53,490 nt of DNA from contig JAGVQM010000026.1 of NCBI GenBank assembly GCA_020051695.1, forward strand, positions 170,329 through 223,818, read 5' to 3'. The first letter of the stretch is position 1. Every line of letters begins with the position of its first letter. The notes beneath the pieces were generated by a model. The model was not told the origin of the DNA and searched no databases. It was given only the letters and a program-made list of their open reading frames with translations. A program made the translations under genes and the position numbers. The stretch comes from Candidatus Zixiibacteriota bacterium (lineage in GTDB: Bacteria > Zixibacteria > MSB-5A5 > WJJR01 > JAJRUJ01). This document shows positions 7,762 through 16,674 of this stretch, one piece after another.

Positions 7762-9081
7762 TTAAAACGGGAATTTCATGCCGGAGAACGCTTTTGGCCC
7801 CATTTTGCCGAGTTTTTTGACCATCTTTTGCATTTCCCCGAACTGCTTGATCAGCTTATTGACATCCTGAATGGAATTACCCGAACCCAAGGCAATCCGT
7901 TTGCGCCGGGAACCGTTGATAATCGAGGGGTTGCGCCGTTCCTCCGGGGTCATCGACTGAATCATCGCCTCCACCCGGACCAGGGCGCGATCGTCGATGG
8001 GCAGCCCTTTGAGCGCCTTGCCCACCCCCGGGATCATCCCCAACAGCGATTCCAGCGAGCCCATATTTTTCACCTGCTGGAGCTGGTCGTAAAAATCCTC
8101 AAAAGTAAACTGGGCTTTGCGGAGTTTTTGCTCGAGCTCCTCGGCTTTTTTGGTATCGACTGCGGCCTGGGCCTTTTCGACCAGCGAGACCACATCGCCC
8201 ATGCCCAAAATACGCGAGGCCATGCGGCTGGGGTGGAAAACGTCCAGATCGGCGGATTTCTCTCCCGTCCCGACGAATTTGACCGGCCGCCCGGTGACTT
8301 CGAGGATCGACAGCGCGGCCCCGCCCCGGGCGTCGCCGTCGGTTTTGGTCAGCATGACCCCGTCGATCCCCAGCGCCTTGTTGAACTCGTCGGCCGATTT
8401 AACCGCGTCCTGCCCGGTCATGGCATCGGCGACAAACATGATCTCGGTGGGCTTGACCGCCTCACGCATGCGCTTGAGTTCGTCCATCAACACATCGTCG
8501 ATATGCAGCCGCCCAGCGGTGTCGAGGATCAGCAGATCGTAATCATTTTCTTTGGCGTGGGCCACGGCGGAAGTCGCGATTTTCACCGGGCCATCGTCGG
8601 TCGTGAATACGGGGATATCCAGCGCCTTGCCGAGGATTTTCAACTGGTCTTTGGCGGCGGGGCGGTAGATATCGGCGGCGACCAGCAGCGGCTTGCGGCC
8701 GGCGCGTTTGTGGCGCAGCGCCAGCTTGGCGCAGCCGGTGGTCTTGCCCGAGCCCTGCAACCCGACCATCATCCAGATCGTAATCCCGCGCGGGTTGAAC
8801 GCCATGTCGCGGCTTTGCCCGCCCAACAGCTGGACCAGCCGGTCATAGACGATCTTGATGACCATCTGGCCGGGGGTAACCGACGAGAGGACTTTCTCGC
8901 CGAGACTTTCCTCTTCCACCCCGGCAATGAAGTTTTTGGCGACCTTGTAGTTGACGTCCGCTTCCAGGAATGCGCGGCGGACTTCTTTGAGGGCGTCCTT
9001 GACGTTCCCCTCGGACAGTTTCCCCTGCCCGCGCAGGGTCTTGAAGATCCCGTCCAGCCGATCGCTTAAATCACCAAACAC
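7762..9081 (-). CDS. ffh: Signal recognition particle GTPase (Ffh)
   Basis: The 439-residue protein component of the signal recognition particle, which targets nascent membrane and exported proteins. The N domain holds the helical bundle with LKEVRRAFLEADVNYKVAKNF. The G domain has the P-loop GLQGSGKTT, DTAGR and TKTDGDARGG. The methionine-rich M domain at the C-terminus ends in GKMGPKAFSGMKF. I start at GTG 9081 (reading MFGDLSDRL) with GGGAG nine bases upstream. The frame stays open to 9228, but those codons overlap the predicted promoter. Confidence 0.96.
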   Translation of the reverse strand: MFGDLSDRLDGIFKTLRGQGKLSEGNVKDALKEVRRAFLEADVNYKVAKNFIAGVEEESLGEKVLSSVTPGQMVIKIVYDRLVQLLGGQSRDMAFNPRGITIWMMVGLQGSGKTTGCAKLALRHKRAGRKPLLVAADIYRPAAKDQLKILGKALDIPVFTTDDGPVKIATSAVAHAKENDYDLLILDTAGRLHIDDVLMDELKRMREAVKPTEIMFVADAMTGQDAVKSADEFNKALGIDGVMLTKTDGDARGGAALSILEVTGRPVKFVGTGEKSADLDVFHPSRMASRILGMGDVVSLVEKAQAAVDTKKAEELEQKLRKAQFTFEDFYDQLQQVKNMGSLESLLGMIPGVGKALKGLPIDDRALVRVEAMIQSMTPEERRNPSIINGSRRKRIALGSGNSIQDVNKLIKQFGEMQKMVKKLGKMGPKAFSGMKFPF

Positions 9082-9137
9082 GACATTTCTCTCCCTTCGG
9101 GCAGACAGCCACTCTCGGCTATCTACCCAAAACTTAT

Positions 9138-9165
9138 AATATAGTGAATTTTCTGCAAAACCCAA
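9138..9165 (-). promoter_or_regulatory. Likely promoter of ffh and the downstream operon
   Basis: On the minus strand TTGGGT (9165-9160) is spaced 16 bases from TATATT (9143-9138), with a second near-match TATAAG just downstream. The leader to the GTG start is about 50 bases and contains a small stem (AGATAGCC with GGCTGTCT). The hexamers are moderate, so this is a tentative call. Confidence 0.4.
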
Positions 9166-9228
9166 TTGGAAATTTCGCGGCAGCGTGTGGAGTTTGTTAA
9201 ACCGGGCAAGTCCCCGGAAAACCGTCAA

Positions 9229-9639
9229 CTTCTTGTGGGACCGTCGGGTGGCTGAGGCTTCAGCCCCGGAAACGGTGCTTCAGGCATAACACACTAGTAC
9301 CCCACCGAAGCGAAGCGCCCAGTGGGTTATAAAAATCGGCCCTGCGCGGTGGGTTTCGCACCGACGCCTGATTATGGATAATTTTCCGGATAATCCCTAG
9401 TTGCAGGTAATGAAAACAAAATCCACCGTTCCGGTGGGCTACGGAGTTGTCTTACAGGAAAACTCGCATGCCCCCCCGCCCGCCAACTAACCTACCTGAA
9501 TGCCATATGCCCCTCCCCAGGTGGAGATAAGACAACAGCACAACCTATCGTACTTCGCGGCTTTGCACTTAAATTCAATATAAAAAAAACACGGCTTTGG
9601 GCATTGTCAAACATTCTTCACAAGAATATGTTTTCTGGA
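9229..9639. other. Gene-free region upstream of ffh
   Basis: About 410 bases without a convincing reading frame. It contains short imperfect repeats (GCTGAGGCTTCAGC near 9250; CCCACCG and CGGTGGG pairs near 9300-9365) and a C-rich stretch near 9470. No tRNA, known riboswitch or terminator was seen. It separates ffh from the lipoprotein genes, which are transcribed towards it. Confidence 0.5.
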
Positions 9640-9675
9640 TAAAATTATAACGGCGGCCGGGTGACGGCCGCCGTT
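9640..9675 (-). terminator. Intrinsic terminator of the lipoprotein operon
   Basis: AACGGCGGCC (9649-9658) pairs with GGCCGCCGTT (9666-9675) in a perfect 10-bp stem. On the minus strand it is followed by the T-rich run ATAATTTTAT. It lies 24 bases after the stop of the minus-strand lipoprotein gene that ends at 9699. Confidence 0.75.
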
Positions 9676-9698
9676 GAATTGCACAGTCGATGACCAGC

Positions 9699-10550
9699 TT
9701 AATAGTAAATACAAATGTCGGCAGTGACCGTGAAGGTCAAACCGTCGATCGTGAATACCAGCGTGGCGGTTTCATCAGCATTGATCGTCGCAGTTACCGA
9801 CATCGTTCCCGAGCCGGAGACCGGTTCCCCGTCCTCATCATAACCCGAATACGTGCCGTCGAAAGCCAAACCAACTGTCCCGCCGGTGGGACAACCGTCG
9901 CCACCCTGGGCCGGATTGGCAATCGTGACCGCGATCACTGCTAGGTCATATGTTGCGTCGATATCGTAAGCATGACCGTCATAATCATGGCCGGCGCCGT
10001 CAATATCGAAACTGCCGCCGCCGCTGCAGCCGATAATCGCGGTCTGCAAACCGGTATACGTCAGATCAAGCAACAGGTGCTCCGTGCCGGTGAAATAATA
10101 CATTTGCGGGGCATAGGAAAAATCGGTAATCATCTGCAGGGTGGTCGTGTTCTGATCCGGGATGACCTGCGGTGTGCCGTCACCCTTGCGGAACTGGATG
10201 CGCAGCTCCATACTCGCATCCCCGGAATCGACGACCATCTCAAAGGTCAGGATGTACCACCCATTGGAGTAGGAATAATCAAAACTGATAATCGAATCGG
10301 CGGGATAGCCGGCCTGGGTAAACCATTCAGGCACGGATTTCGGCACGGGGACGCCGTCGATGTATTCCAGCCCCATATTCAGGAAATCAACAACATCCAC
10401 CGCCGTGGCCGTGGCCGACTCATCGAGCGTCTCGTACTTTTGTGCGGCGGTCGCCTGGGGGTTGATCCCTTTATCTTCATCGCCGCTGCAACCCGCCAAC
10501 ATCATGGCTGCGATAAGCACTACACTTGATAAAACCAGAAACCTGCGCAT
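9699..10550 (-). CDS. Lipoprotein of unknown function, paralogue A
   Basis: A 283-residue lipoprotein. Residues 1-21 form a signal peptide ending in the lipobox MLAGC (Cys21), so the mature protein is lipid-anchored in an envelope membrane. I do not recognise the family. The rest is predicted beta-rich and acidic, with SNGWYILTFEM, NPAQGGDGCPTGGTVGLAFDG and GYDEDGEPV. These elements recur in the same order in the next gene upstream (10598-11452), so the two are diverged duplicates. The gene is last in the xerC-hslVU-argF run and ends at a strong terminator. No catalytic motif is visible; a structural or binding role is possible. Confidence 0.8.
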   Translation of the reverse strand: MRRFLVLSSVVLIAAMMLAGCSGDEDKGINPQATAAQKYETLDESATATAVDVVDFLNMGLEYIDGVPVPKSVPEWFTQAGYPADSIISFDYSYSNGWYILTFEMVVDSGDASMELRIQFRKGDGTPQVIPDQNTTTLQMITDFSYAPQMYYFTGTEHLLLDLTYTGLQTAIIGCSGGGSFDIDGAGHDYDGHAYDIDATYDLAVIAVTIANPAQGGDGCPTGGTVGLAFDGTYSGYDEDGEPVSGSGTMSVTATINADETATLVFTIDGLTFTVTADICIYY

Positions 10551-10597
10551 CGGTGTTCCTCCCTCGGTCGGAAATATTGTTCAATTTCATTTTGGCT

Positions 10598-11452
10598 TTA
10601 ATTTGCCGGACAGCCGCTGATCGTCTCGGTAAACCGCTGCCCGTCGATATCGACGAAATAAACGCCGGCGCCGGTGGAGCTGAAAGTGACCGTGATCAGC
10701 GCCTCGACGGTCTCGTCGATATACACGCCAAACTCGTCATACCCTTTGATCGCACCGGTGAAATCGATGGTAAACGAGCCGCCGGTCGCACAGCCGCTGC
10801 CGCCCTGTCCGGGGTTGGACACCGTGATATTATCAAGCTCGACACCGTAGGTCATACTCACCGTTGAAGGGCCATAGTCGGTATCACCCGTGAAATCCAT
10901 GACGAAATCGGCAGCGCCGTCGGCAACCACCGTGGCCAATTGGAAACCCATAAAACTGAAATCACCGTCCACGGCAAAGCCCATACTCATACCATATTCC
11001 GCCATCAGCACGGTCACGTCGGCATGTTCTTTCAAGTACACGCCGTTCGTGTTCAAAGCGGTGGGATAACGCAGCGCCTGCCCCTGCGTATTGACGAACT
11101 TGATGCTGTCGGCGATGGAGATCGTTTCGGTTACCGACTCCTTGGTGGCCGTGATAACGTACCAGCCATTGACATACGCCGTATCCAATTCCAGCACAGT
11201 ATCGGCGCAGGCGGCGACTTTGCGCATCACCGGCGGCGGCACGGCTGCCGGGTCGAAATTTTCAAAATCGTCATACTCCTGCCCGACAAAATCGACGATG
11301 CTGGAAACAAACCCGGCGATGTCCTCTTCGAACTCGGCGTACTTTTCCTGGGCGTTGTCTTCGGGAGCGGTCGTTCCGCCGCCGCCGCTGCATCCGGCAA
11401 TAAAAACGGCGGCCGAAAGAAGCAGGGCCGCCGCGATGACCGACTTGCTCAT
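10598..11452 (-). CDS. Lipoprotein of unknown function, paralogue B
   Basis: A 284-residue lipoprotein. The signal peptide ends in FIAGC with Cys21, the same position as in the neighbouring paralogue. It shares QEKYAEFEE near the N-terminus, VNGWYVITATKE, NPGQGGSGCATGGSFTIDFTG and GYDEFGV with the gene at 9699-10550. The start at 11452 has GAGGAG seven bases upstream; the frame is open to 11467 but overlaps the argF stop. The gene follows argF closely and precedes its paralogue by 47 bases, so all three may share one transcript. Function unknown. Confidence 0.8.
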   Translation of the reverse strand: MSKSVIAAALLLSAAVFIAGCSGGGGTTAPEDNAQEKYAEFEEDIAGFVSSIVDFVGQEYDDFENFDPAAVPPPVMRKVAACADTVLELDTAYVNGWYVITATKESVTETISIADSIKFVNTQGQALRYPTALNTNGVYLKEHADVTVLMAEYGMSMGFAVDGDFSFMGFQLATVVADGAADFVMDFTGDTDYGPSTVSMTYGVELDNITVSNPGQGGSGCATGGSFTIDFTGAIKGYDEFGVYIDETVEALITVTFSSTGAGVYFVDIDGQRFTETISGCPAN

Positions 11453-11463
11453 AGGCAAACTCC

Positions 11464-12375
11464 TCACGATCGATGTTTCAACAGTTGCACCATGATCGCC
11501 TTCTGGCCGTGCAGGCGGTTTTCCGCCTCATCGAAGACTACCGATTGCAGGCTTTCCATCACCTCATCGGTGATTTCCCGCCCCCGCTCGGCCGGCAGGC
11601 AATGCATGACGATGGCCGATGGTTTGGCCCTGCTGACTAGATCGGAGTTTACCTGAAATTTGCTTAGAGCTTTTTGGCGCTGCCCGGCTAACTCTTTCTG
11701 GCCCATTGAGGCCCAGACATCGGTATAGATGACATCAGCGCCGGTCACCGCCTCGACCGGATCATGGGTGATCGTGATTTTCGATTTGCCGGTCGACCGG
11801 GCAAATTGGACGACTTCCGGGTCAGGCATGGTTTCCGGCGACGTGCCCAGCCGCAGGTCCATCGGGATGCGCGCGGCAAGGTTACACCAGGAGTGGAAGA
11901 CATTGTTGCCGTCCCCCATAAACGCGACGGCCAGATCATCGATCCGGCCCAGATGCTCCTGGGCGGTCATAATATCGGCGATGACCTGGCAGGGGTGGAA
12001 TTTATCGGTCAGGGCATTGATCACCGGCACGGAGGCGTATTTCGCCAGCTCGACGACATGATCGTGCGAGAAGGTGCGGATCGTGATCAATCCGACATAC
12101 CGCGACAACACACGCGCGACATCGGCGATCGATTCCCGTTCGCCGAGCTTGATTTCCGCGTCGGTAATGAACATGCCCTGGCCGCCCAGTTGGGCGATCC
12201 CGGTTTCAAACGAGATGCGTGTGCGCAACGACGGTTTATGAAAGATCATTGCGGCAGTCTTCCCCTCCAGCGGATGGGGAGCCAGTTTGCCGGATTTCAG
12301 TTGTGCCGCAAGTCCCAGGGTTTCGCGAATCTCCTGTTCGTTCCAGTCGGCTATGGTCAAAAAGTCTTTGGTCAT
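11464..12375 (-). CDS. argF: Ornithine carbamoyltransferase
   Basis: Makes citrulline from ornithine and carbamoyl phosphate in arginine synthesis. The 303-residue product has the carbamoyl-phosphate motif as KPSLRTRISFE (usually STRTR), then DKFHPCQVIADIMT, the DVWASMG segment and the ornithine-site HCLPAERG. The length matches catabolic and anabolic OTCases. The Ser-Leu variant is also used by N-acetylornithine and N-succinylornithine transcarbamylases, so substrate choice should be checked, but the overall pattern fits OTCase. GGAGT lies just before the ATG. It follows hslU after 22 bases. Confidence 0.9.
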   Translation of the reverse strand: MTKDFLTIADWNEQEIRETLGLAAQLKSGKLAPHPLEGKTAAMIFHKPSLRTRISFETGIAQLGGQGMFITDAEIKLGERESIADVARVLSRYVGLITIRTFSHDHVVELAKYASVPVINALTDKFHPCQVIADIMTAQEHLGRIDDLAVAFMGDGNNVFHSWCNLAARIPMDLRLGTSPETMPDPEVVQFARSTGKSKITITHDPVEAVTGADVIYTDVWASMGQKELAGQRQKALSKFQVNSDLVSRAKPSAIVMHCLPAERGREITDEVMESLQSVVFDEAENRLHGQKAIMVQLLKHRS

Positions 12376-12397
12376 TATTACTCCTTCAAATGTTTAA

Positions 12398-13747
12398 TCA
12401 CAAAATATACCGCGATAAGTCCTCGTCCTCGATGATCTCTTTCAGGTTTTTCTGGACCATGGCCCTGTTGAATTTTATCGTTTTTTTGGTCATGGTCGAG
12501 GCCGTGAACATAATATCTTCAAGCAGCGTGGTCATCACCGTGTGCAGCCGGCGCGCGCCGATATTCTCAGCGCGGTCGTTGACCATCGAGGCGGTCTCGG
12601 CAATTTCCTCAACTGCATCGTCGGTAAACGACAATTTGATCCCCTCCGCGCCCAGCAGCGCAACATATTGCTTGATCAGGGCATTTTTCGGTTCGGTGAG
12701 AATGCGCACAAAGTCGTTCTTGTTCAGACTATCAAGTTCCACGCGGATGGGGAACCGCCCCTGCAGTTCGGGGATTAAATCCGACGGCTTCGACGCATGA
12801 AAAGCCCCGGCGGCGATAAACAGGATATGGTCGGTCTTGACCATGCCGTACCGGGTCGACACATTGGTCCCCTCGACAATCGGCAGGATATCGCGCTGCA
12901 CACCCTCGCGGGAGACATCCGGCCCGGTCTTCGAGCGTTCGCCGGCGATCTTGTCGATTTCATCAACAAAAATAATCCCGGCTTCCTGCACCCGTTCCAG
13001 CGCCGAGGTAATCACCTCGTCCATGTCGACCAGCTTGCCGATTTCTTCGTTGACCAGAATCTTGCGCGCTTCGGCCACGGTCAGTTTGCGCTTTTTCGGC
13101 TTTTTGGGCATCATCTCAGAAAACATCTCCTGAAAATTGACGCCCAGTTCCTCCATGCCCATCGGGGAGAATACTTCGATAACCGGAAACCGGGATTCCT
13201 GGGTTTCGAACTCGATGGGTTTGGCATCCAGCACTCCCTCGGTCAGTTGCGCGCGCAGTTTTTCCCGCGTGCGTTCCCAGCGCGCGGCGGCCTCCGGGTC
13301 GGGCGGTTCGCCCTTGGCGGATTTGCCCCGGCGGGGCAGCAGGATATCCAGGAGTCGGTCTTCGGCCAGAGCAATGGCCCGCTCGGTCACACTTTCGGAT
13401 TTTTCTTTCTTGACCATATTGACCGCAAGGTCGGTCAGGTCGCGCACCATTGATTCGACATCCCGGCCGACATAGCCGACTTCGGTGAATTTCGAGGCCT
13501 CGACTTTCAGGAACGGGGCTTGCGCCAGCGCGGCCAGCCGGCGGGCGATTTCGGTTTTGCCGACCCCGGTCGGCCCGATCATGATGATATTATTGGGCAG
13601 GATTTCCGCGCGTAATTCCTCGTTGATCAACTGCCGCCGCCAGCGGTTGCGCAAGGCGATGGCTACCGATTTTTTGGCATGGTCCTGGCCGATGATGTAG
13701 CGGTCCAGTTCGGCGACGATTTCCTGCGGTGTGTATTCCTTGATCAC
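12398..13747 (-). CDS. hslU: ATP-dependent protease ATPase subunit HslU
   Basis: The 449-residue AAA+ unfoldase of the HslUV (ClpYQ) protease. Walker A is [15 protein letters not shown] near residue 55, and Walker B is [11 protein letters not shown]. The I domain spans roughly residues 110-240. The C-terminus ends in [10 protein letters not shown], the tail that inserts into HslV and activates it. The ATGA overlap with hslV at 13744-13747 shows translational coupling, as expected for subunits of one complex. Confidence 0.97.
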   Translation of the reverse strand: MIKEYTPQEIVAELDRYIIGQDHAKKSVAIALRNRWRRQLINEELRAEILPNNIIMIGPTGVGKTEIARRLAALAQAPFLKVEASKFTEVGYVGRDVESMVRDLTDLAVNMVKKEKSESVTERAIALAEDRLLDILLPRRGKSAKGEPPDPEAAARWERTREKLRAQLTEGVLDAKPIEFETQESRFPVIEVFSPMGMEELGVNFQEMFSEMMPKKPKKRKLTVAEARKILVNEEIGKLVDMDEVITSALERVQEAGIIFVDEIDKIAGERSKTGPDVSREGVQRDILPIVEGTNVSTRYGMVKTDHILFIAAGAFHASKPSDLIPELQGRFPIRVELDSLNKNDFVRILTEPKNALIKQYVALLGAEGIKLSFTDDAVEEIAETASMVNDRAENIGARRLHTVMTTLLEDIMFTASTMTKKTIKFNRAMVQKNLKEIIEDEDLSRYIL

Positions 13748-14277
13748 TTCAGCACCTCAATATTGATTTGCCGGTTGGTATATACGCAGATATCGGCGGC
13801 AATCTCCAGCGCGGTCTTGACAATTTTGGGGGCGTCCATCTTGGTATGCGCCAAAAGCGCTCGTGCGGCAGCCAGCGCGTAGGGAGCGCCGGAGCCGATG
13901 GCCAGGACATTGTCGTCCGGCTCAATCACATCCCCGTTGCCGGAAATCATGAATACATGGTCGCGGTCCATAACGATCAACAGGGCTTCCAGACGCCGCA
14001 GGTACTTGTCCATCCGCCAGTCTTTGGCCAGTTCGACCGCGGCGCGCTGGAGGTTGCCGGAAAATTCCTCAATTTTCTGTTCGAAACGTTCGAACAGAGT
14101 GACTGCGTCGCCGGCCGACCCGGCAAATCCGGCCAGGATCCGGTCGTCGTACAACCGGCGCAGTTTTTTGGCCGTTTGCTTCATCACCGTATCATCAAAA
14201 GTTACCTGACCATCGCCGCCCATTGCGACAACACCCTTATGGCGCACACCGAGTATTGTTGTGGCCCGGACTATCAT
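13744..14277 (-). CDS. hslV: ATP-dependent protease peptidase subunit HslV
   Basis: A 177-residue threonine peptidase related to proteasome beta subunits. The N-terminus reads [15 protein letters not shown]; removal of MIVRA would expose the catalytic Thr, a five-residue leader as in several Gram-positive and other bacteria rather than the single Met of E. coli. [25 protein letters not shown] and [16 protein letters not shown] are family signatures. The gene overlaps xerC upstream and hslU downstream by four bases each. The xerC-hslV-hslU order is common. Confidence 0.96.
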   Translation of the reverse strand: MIVRATTILGVRHKGVVAMGGDGQVTFDDTVMKQTAKKLRRLYDDRILAGFAGSAGDAVTLFERFEQKIEEFSGNLQRAAVELAKDWRMDKYLRRLEALLIVMDRDHVFMISGNGDVIEPDDNVLAIGSGAPYALAAARALLAHTKMDAPKIVKTALEIAADICVYTNRQINIEVLK

Positions 14278-15197
14278 GTGTTTTCCCCTTCCGCCCGTGG
14301 AAATGCGCGGTTATAGGTTTTTTTCAGATATTCACCGGAGACATGCGTGTAAATCTGCGTGGTCCCCACCGCAACGTGACCGAGGAATTCTTTGACCGCC
14401 ATTACATCGGCCCCGTTGTCGATCATATGCGTGGCAAAGGTATGCCGCAACAGGTGCGGGTGCAAGCGCGCTCCGCCGGAAATCGGCATAAAACATTTGT
14501 TCAGAATCCGTGAAATCGAACGCGAATGAAGCGGGTGACCCCGCCGGTTAAGGAAAACCGGCTGACCGGGATCTGTTCGTTCCGCGCCATACATGCCCAT
14601 AACGAGCTTTTTATATTCGGCAAATCCCTCTGCCGCGGTGTCGCCGACAGGAATAACCCGCTGTTTATTCCGTTTGCCCAGGACCGTAATTTGCCGACGG
14701 TCCAGATCGATATCGTCCCACTTCAGACCGCTAATTTCCGCCAGCCGGGCGCCCGAGGCATAAAACACCAGCGCCAACGCCCGGTCACGCGTTTCCCAGA
14801 CTGTTCCCCGGGGCAGGGAATCAAACCACTTGCGCATGATTTCGCCGGTCAGGTATTGTGGGACCGGGCGCGGCAATTTGATGGAGGGGAAAATATCGGA
14901 AATGTCTCCCGCCAGCAGGCCCTTACGCGCCAGGAACTTGAAAAACGAGCGCAGCGCAGAAGCGCGGCGGGCCACGGTGCGCGCCGCATCCCCGCCCCGC
15001 CGGCTCTCGGTCAGGAATCGTCCCACAATTTCGGGGCAGGCGATATTTTTGATATGCCCGGCGAACTGAACGCCGCAAAACTCGCGAAATCGTCGCAGAT
15101 CAATACGATAGGCACGCACTGTTTGCTCTGAATACCGCCGCATTTCGGCGATTTCCGTTAGAAAAACCGGCAGGTATTTTTCGGCACTGTGTTCCAT
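14274..15197 (-). CDS. xerC: Tyrosine recombinase XerC/XerD type
   Basis: A 307-residue site-specific recombinase of the Xer kind, which resolves chromosome dimers at dif sites. The N-terminal SAM-like core-binding domain has [16 protein letters not shown]. The catalytic set is Arg in [13 protein letters not shown], Lys in GKRNKQR, His-x-x-Arg in [10 protein letters not shown], His in EFLGHVAV and Tyr in TQIYTHV. All are present, so the enzyme should be active. The four-base overlap with hslV places it first in the xerC-hslV-hslU-argF operon, the usual context for the housekeeping Xer gene rather than a phage integrase. Confidence 0.93.
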   Translation of the reverse strand: MEHSAEKYLPVFLTEIAEMRRYSEQTVRAYRIDLRRFREFCGVQFAGHIKNIACPEIVGRFLTESRRGGDAARTVARRASALRSFFKFLARKGLLAGDISDIFPSIKLPRPVPQYLTGEIMRKWFDSLPRGTVWETRDRALALVFYASGARLAEISGLKWDDIDLDRRQITVLGKRNKQRVIPVGDTAAEGFAEYKKLVMGMYGAERTDPGQPVFLNRRGHPLHSRSISRILNKCFMPISGGARLHPHLLRHTFATHMIDNGADVMAVKEFLGHVAVGTTQIYTHVSGEYLKKTYNRAFPRAEGENT

Positions 15198-15338
15198 ATA
15201 TCCACTTCACCTGGAAATCCTAAAAAATAATCTCCCCCTGCGGTCACGATATACGCCGCCCGGAGCCGTGTAAAGCCCTTTTTAGCCGTCATCAGGACGT
15301 GGCTTGTGTTGCCACACTCCTTTCCAGAAAGCAAATTC

Positions 15339-15367
15339 TGGACAACCTTTCCCTGCGATTTTATATT
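15339..15367 (+). promoter_or_regulatory. Likely promoter of the YCII-like lipoprotein gene
   Basis: TGGACA (15339-15344) is followed after exactly 17 bases by TATATT (15362-15367), both one to two bases from consensus. The predicted transcript would start about 45 bases before the lipoprotein ATG. It lies in the 220-base divergent gap between xerC and this gene. Confidence 0.5.
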
Positions 15368-15417
15368 GTCCTCGGCAAAATGGGCAAATTCTCGATGGAC
15401 AAAAATGGAGAATGTCA

Positions 15418-16194
15418 ATGAGCGCACATCACCGGTTCATCTTGTGCATAGTGCTGGCCACGCTGTTTTTCGGCTGTGGCGACGGCAAAAAGGATTCCGG
15501 GCAACAAACAGAACAGCAACAAGCCCCTCCGGAAAAACAAGTAGTCCAGCCCCCGGTTGAGCTGACAGACTACTATTTCGGCATTATCCGCAAAGGCGCG
15601 GCCTGGACCGCGGAGGAAACTGAAGCGGTCGCCGAATTGCAGCGGCAGCATCTGGAGCGGATTGGCCGGCTTGCCGATTCCGGGGTCCTGGTACTGGCCG
15701 GGCCGATCGAGGCCACGACCGGCGCTGAAGACTTGCGGGGGTTATTTGTCTATCGGGTTTCCTCCATGGCAGAGGCGCGCGCGCTGGCCGACAGTGATCC
15801 GTCGGTGCGGGCCGGACGCCTGCTGGTCGACATTTTCCATTGGCGCGGCCCGGCGCGGATGATCTATGACGAAAAATATACGATGGTCGATTACCATCTG
15901 GCTTTTTATTTTCAAGGCCCCTTCTACTATGCTGAGGAAACGCCCTCGTTTTGGGAAATGGTCCAAACCCAGACCGAGCGACAGCCCGGGATTTGCGATT
16001 CCTGCCGGATCGTGCTGGCCGGTGAATTCCCCGATGAGAAAAACAGCTATAAACTGGCCGGGCTGATAATCTATGAGGCGCCCCGCGCCGATGTGCTCAA
16101 CGGGATCATGACCACCTCGGCGGCCGTGCGCAGCAGCGTGTATAGCGTCCGACTGATGAAGTGGTACGGACCATCGGGTCTCCATGCCGAGTAG
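15418..16194 (+). CDS. Lipoprotein with two YCII-like domains
   Basis: A 258-residue lipoprotein. The signal peptide ends in TLFFGC (Cys20), followed by a Gln/Pro-rich linker. The domain from about 45 to 145 looks like YCII (ferredoxin-like fold): ELQRQHLERIGRLADSGVLVLAGPIEATTG, then GLFVYRVSSMAEARALADSDPSVRAGRLLVDIFHW, split here into its usual halves. The part from about 150 to 250 repeats the plan (VLAGEF, LAGLIIYEAP, VRSSVYSVRLMKWYGP) in degenerate form. YCII proteins are small and mostly of unknown function. The ATG at 15418 with GGAG seven bases upstream is preferred over an ATG two codons earlier. Confidence 0.75.
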   Translation: MSAHHRFILCIVLATLFFGCGDGKKDSGQQTEQQQAPPEKQVVQPPVELTDYYFGIIRKGAAWTAEETEAVAELQRQHLERIGRLADSGVLVLAGPIEATTGAEDLRGLFVYRVSSMAEARALADSDPSVRAGRLLVDIFHWRGPARMIYDEKYTMVDYHLAFYFQGPFYYAEETPSFWEMVQTQTERQPGICDSCRIVLAGEFPDEKNSYKLAGLIIYEAPRADVLNGIMTTSAAVRSSVYSVRLMKWYGPSGLHAE

Positions 16195-16674
16195 ATTTCG
16201 ATTCTGAATTCGCGCGCGCGGACTTCCACGATGCTTTGCGGGAATACCGCCGGTTTGTGGCATGCTACAGGATGATTACGGCTGGTTACCCACCGCAGGT
16301 ATCTTGACTTCCGGCAAAAACTGCAAAAATCTCAAACTACAATAGTACAACACGTTACAGGTCCGCCCAGGCGGATTTGTCCGACTTCCCGACGAATCCG
16401 AGCACTTGATTTTTCGATTCAGGTAAATCGATGCGGTAAAACGTTCGAAAATTATAAAAACAGGGCGCGTTCCGCCTTCCACAGTTTTGGAGCTTTGGGG
16501 CCGGATGAATAATAGTCGTTTGATCGAAGCCGATGAACAACCGGAAAACGACAGAGTATCCCCGTTTTGCGTGCCGACCGGATCATTCACTGACCGGTGC
16601 GGGAGGCCGAATGCTCTGCTGAGGTTGAGCATCGGGGAATCGACGCAGACACCAGACCAGAGGTCGGATATCTG
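16195..16674. other. Gene-free region before the TPR lipoprotein
   Basis: About 480 bases with no convincing gene on either strand. A minus-strand frame at 16276-16632 has no family features or ribosome site. A perfect hairpin TCCGCC-CA-GGCGGA lies at 16362-16375 followed by TTTGT, a weak terminator candidate 170 bases after the previous stop. No promoter stood out. Confidence 0.45.

Noticed and set aside
9082-9228. N-terminal extension of Ffh to 9228
   Set aside because: The extra 49 residues have no family match, and the predicted promoter lies inside them. The GTG at 9081 has a ribosome site and gives the family start.
14274-15197. Integrase marking a mobile element
   Set aside because: The recombinase is fused into the xerC-hslV-hslU operon by four-base overlaps, the context of the housekeeping Xer gene. 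No attachment-site repeats were seen near the tRNA or the gene.
15158-15427. Minus-strand frame of 89 residues overlapping xerC start
   Set aside because: It covers the xerC 5' end in another frame and the promoter of the divergent lipoprotein gene; no protein-like features.
16276-16632. Minus-strand frame of 118 residues
   Set aside because: Composition looks random, there is no ribosome site, and it contains the hairpin at 16362-16375.
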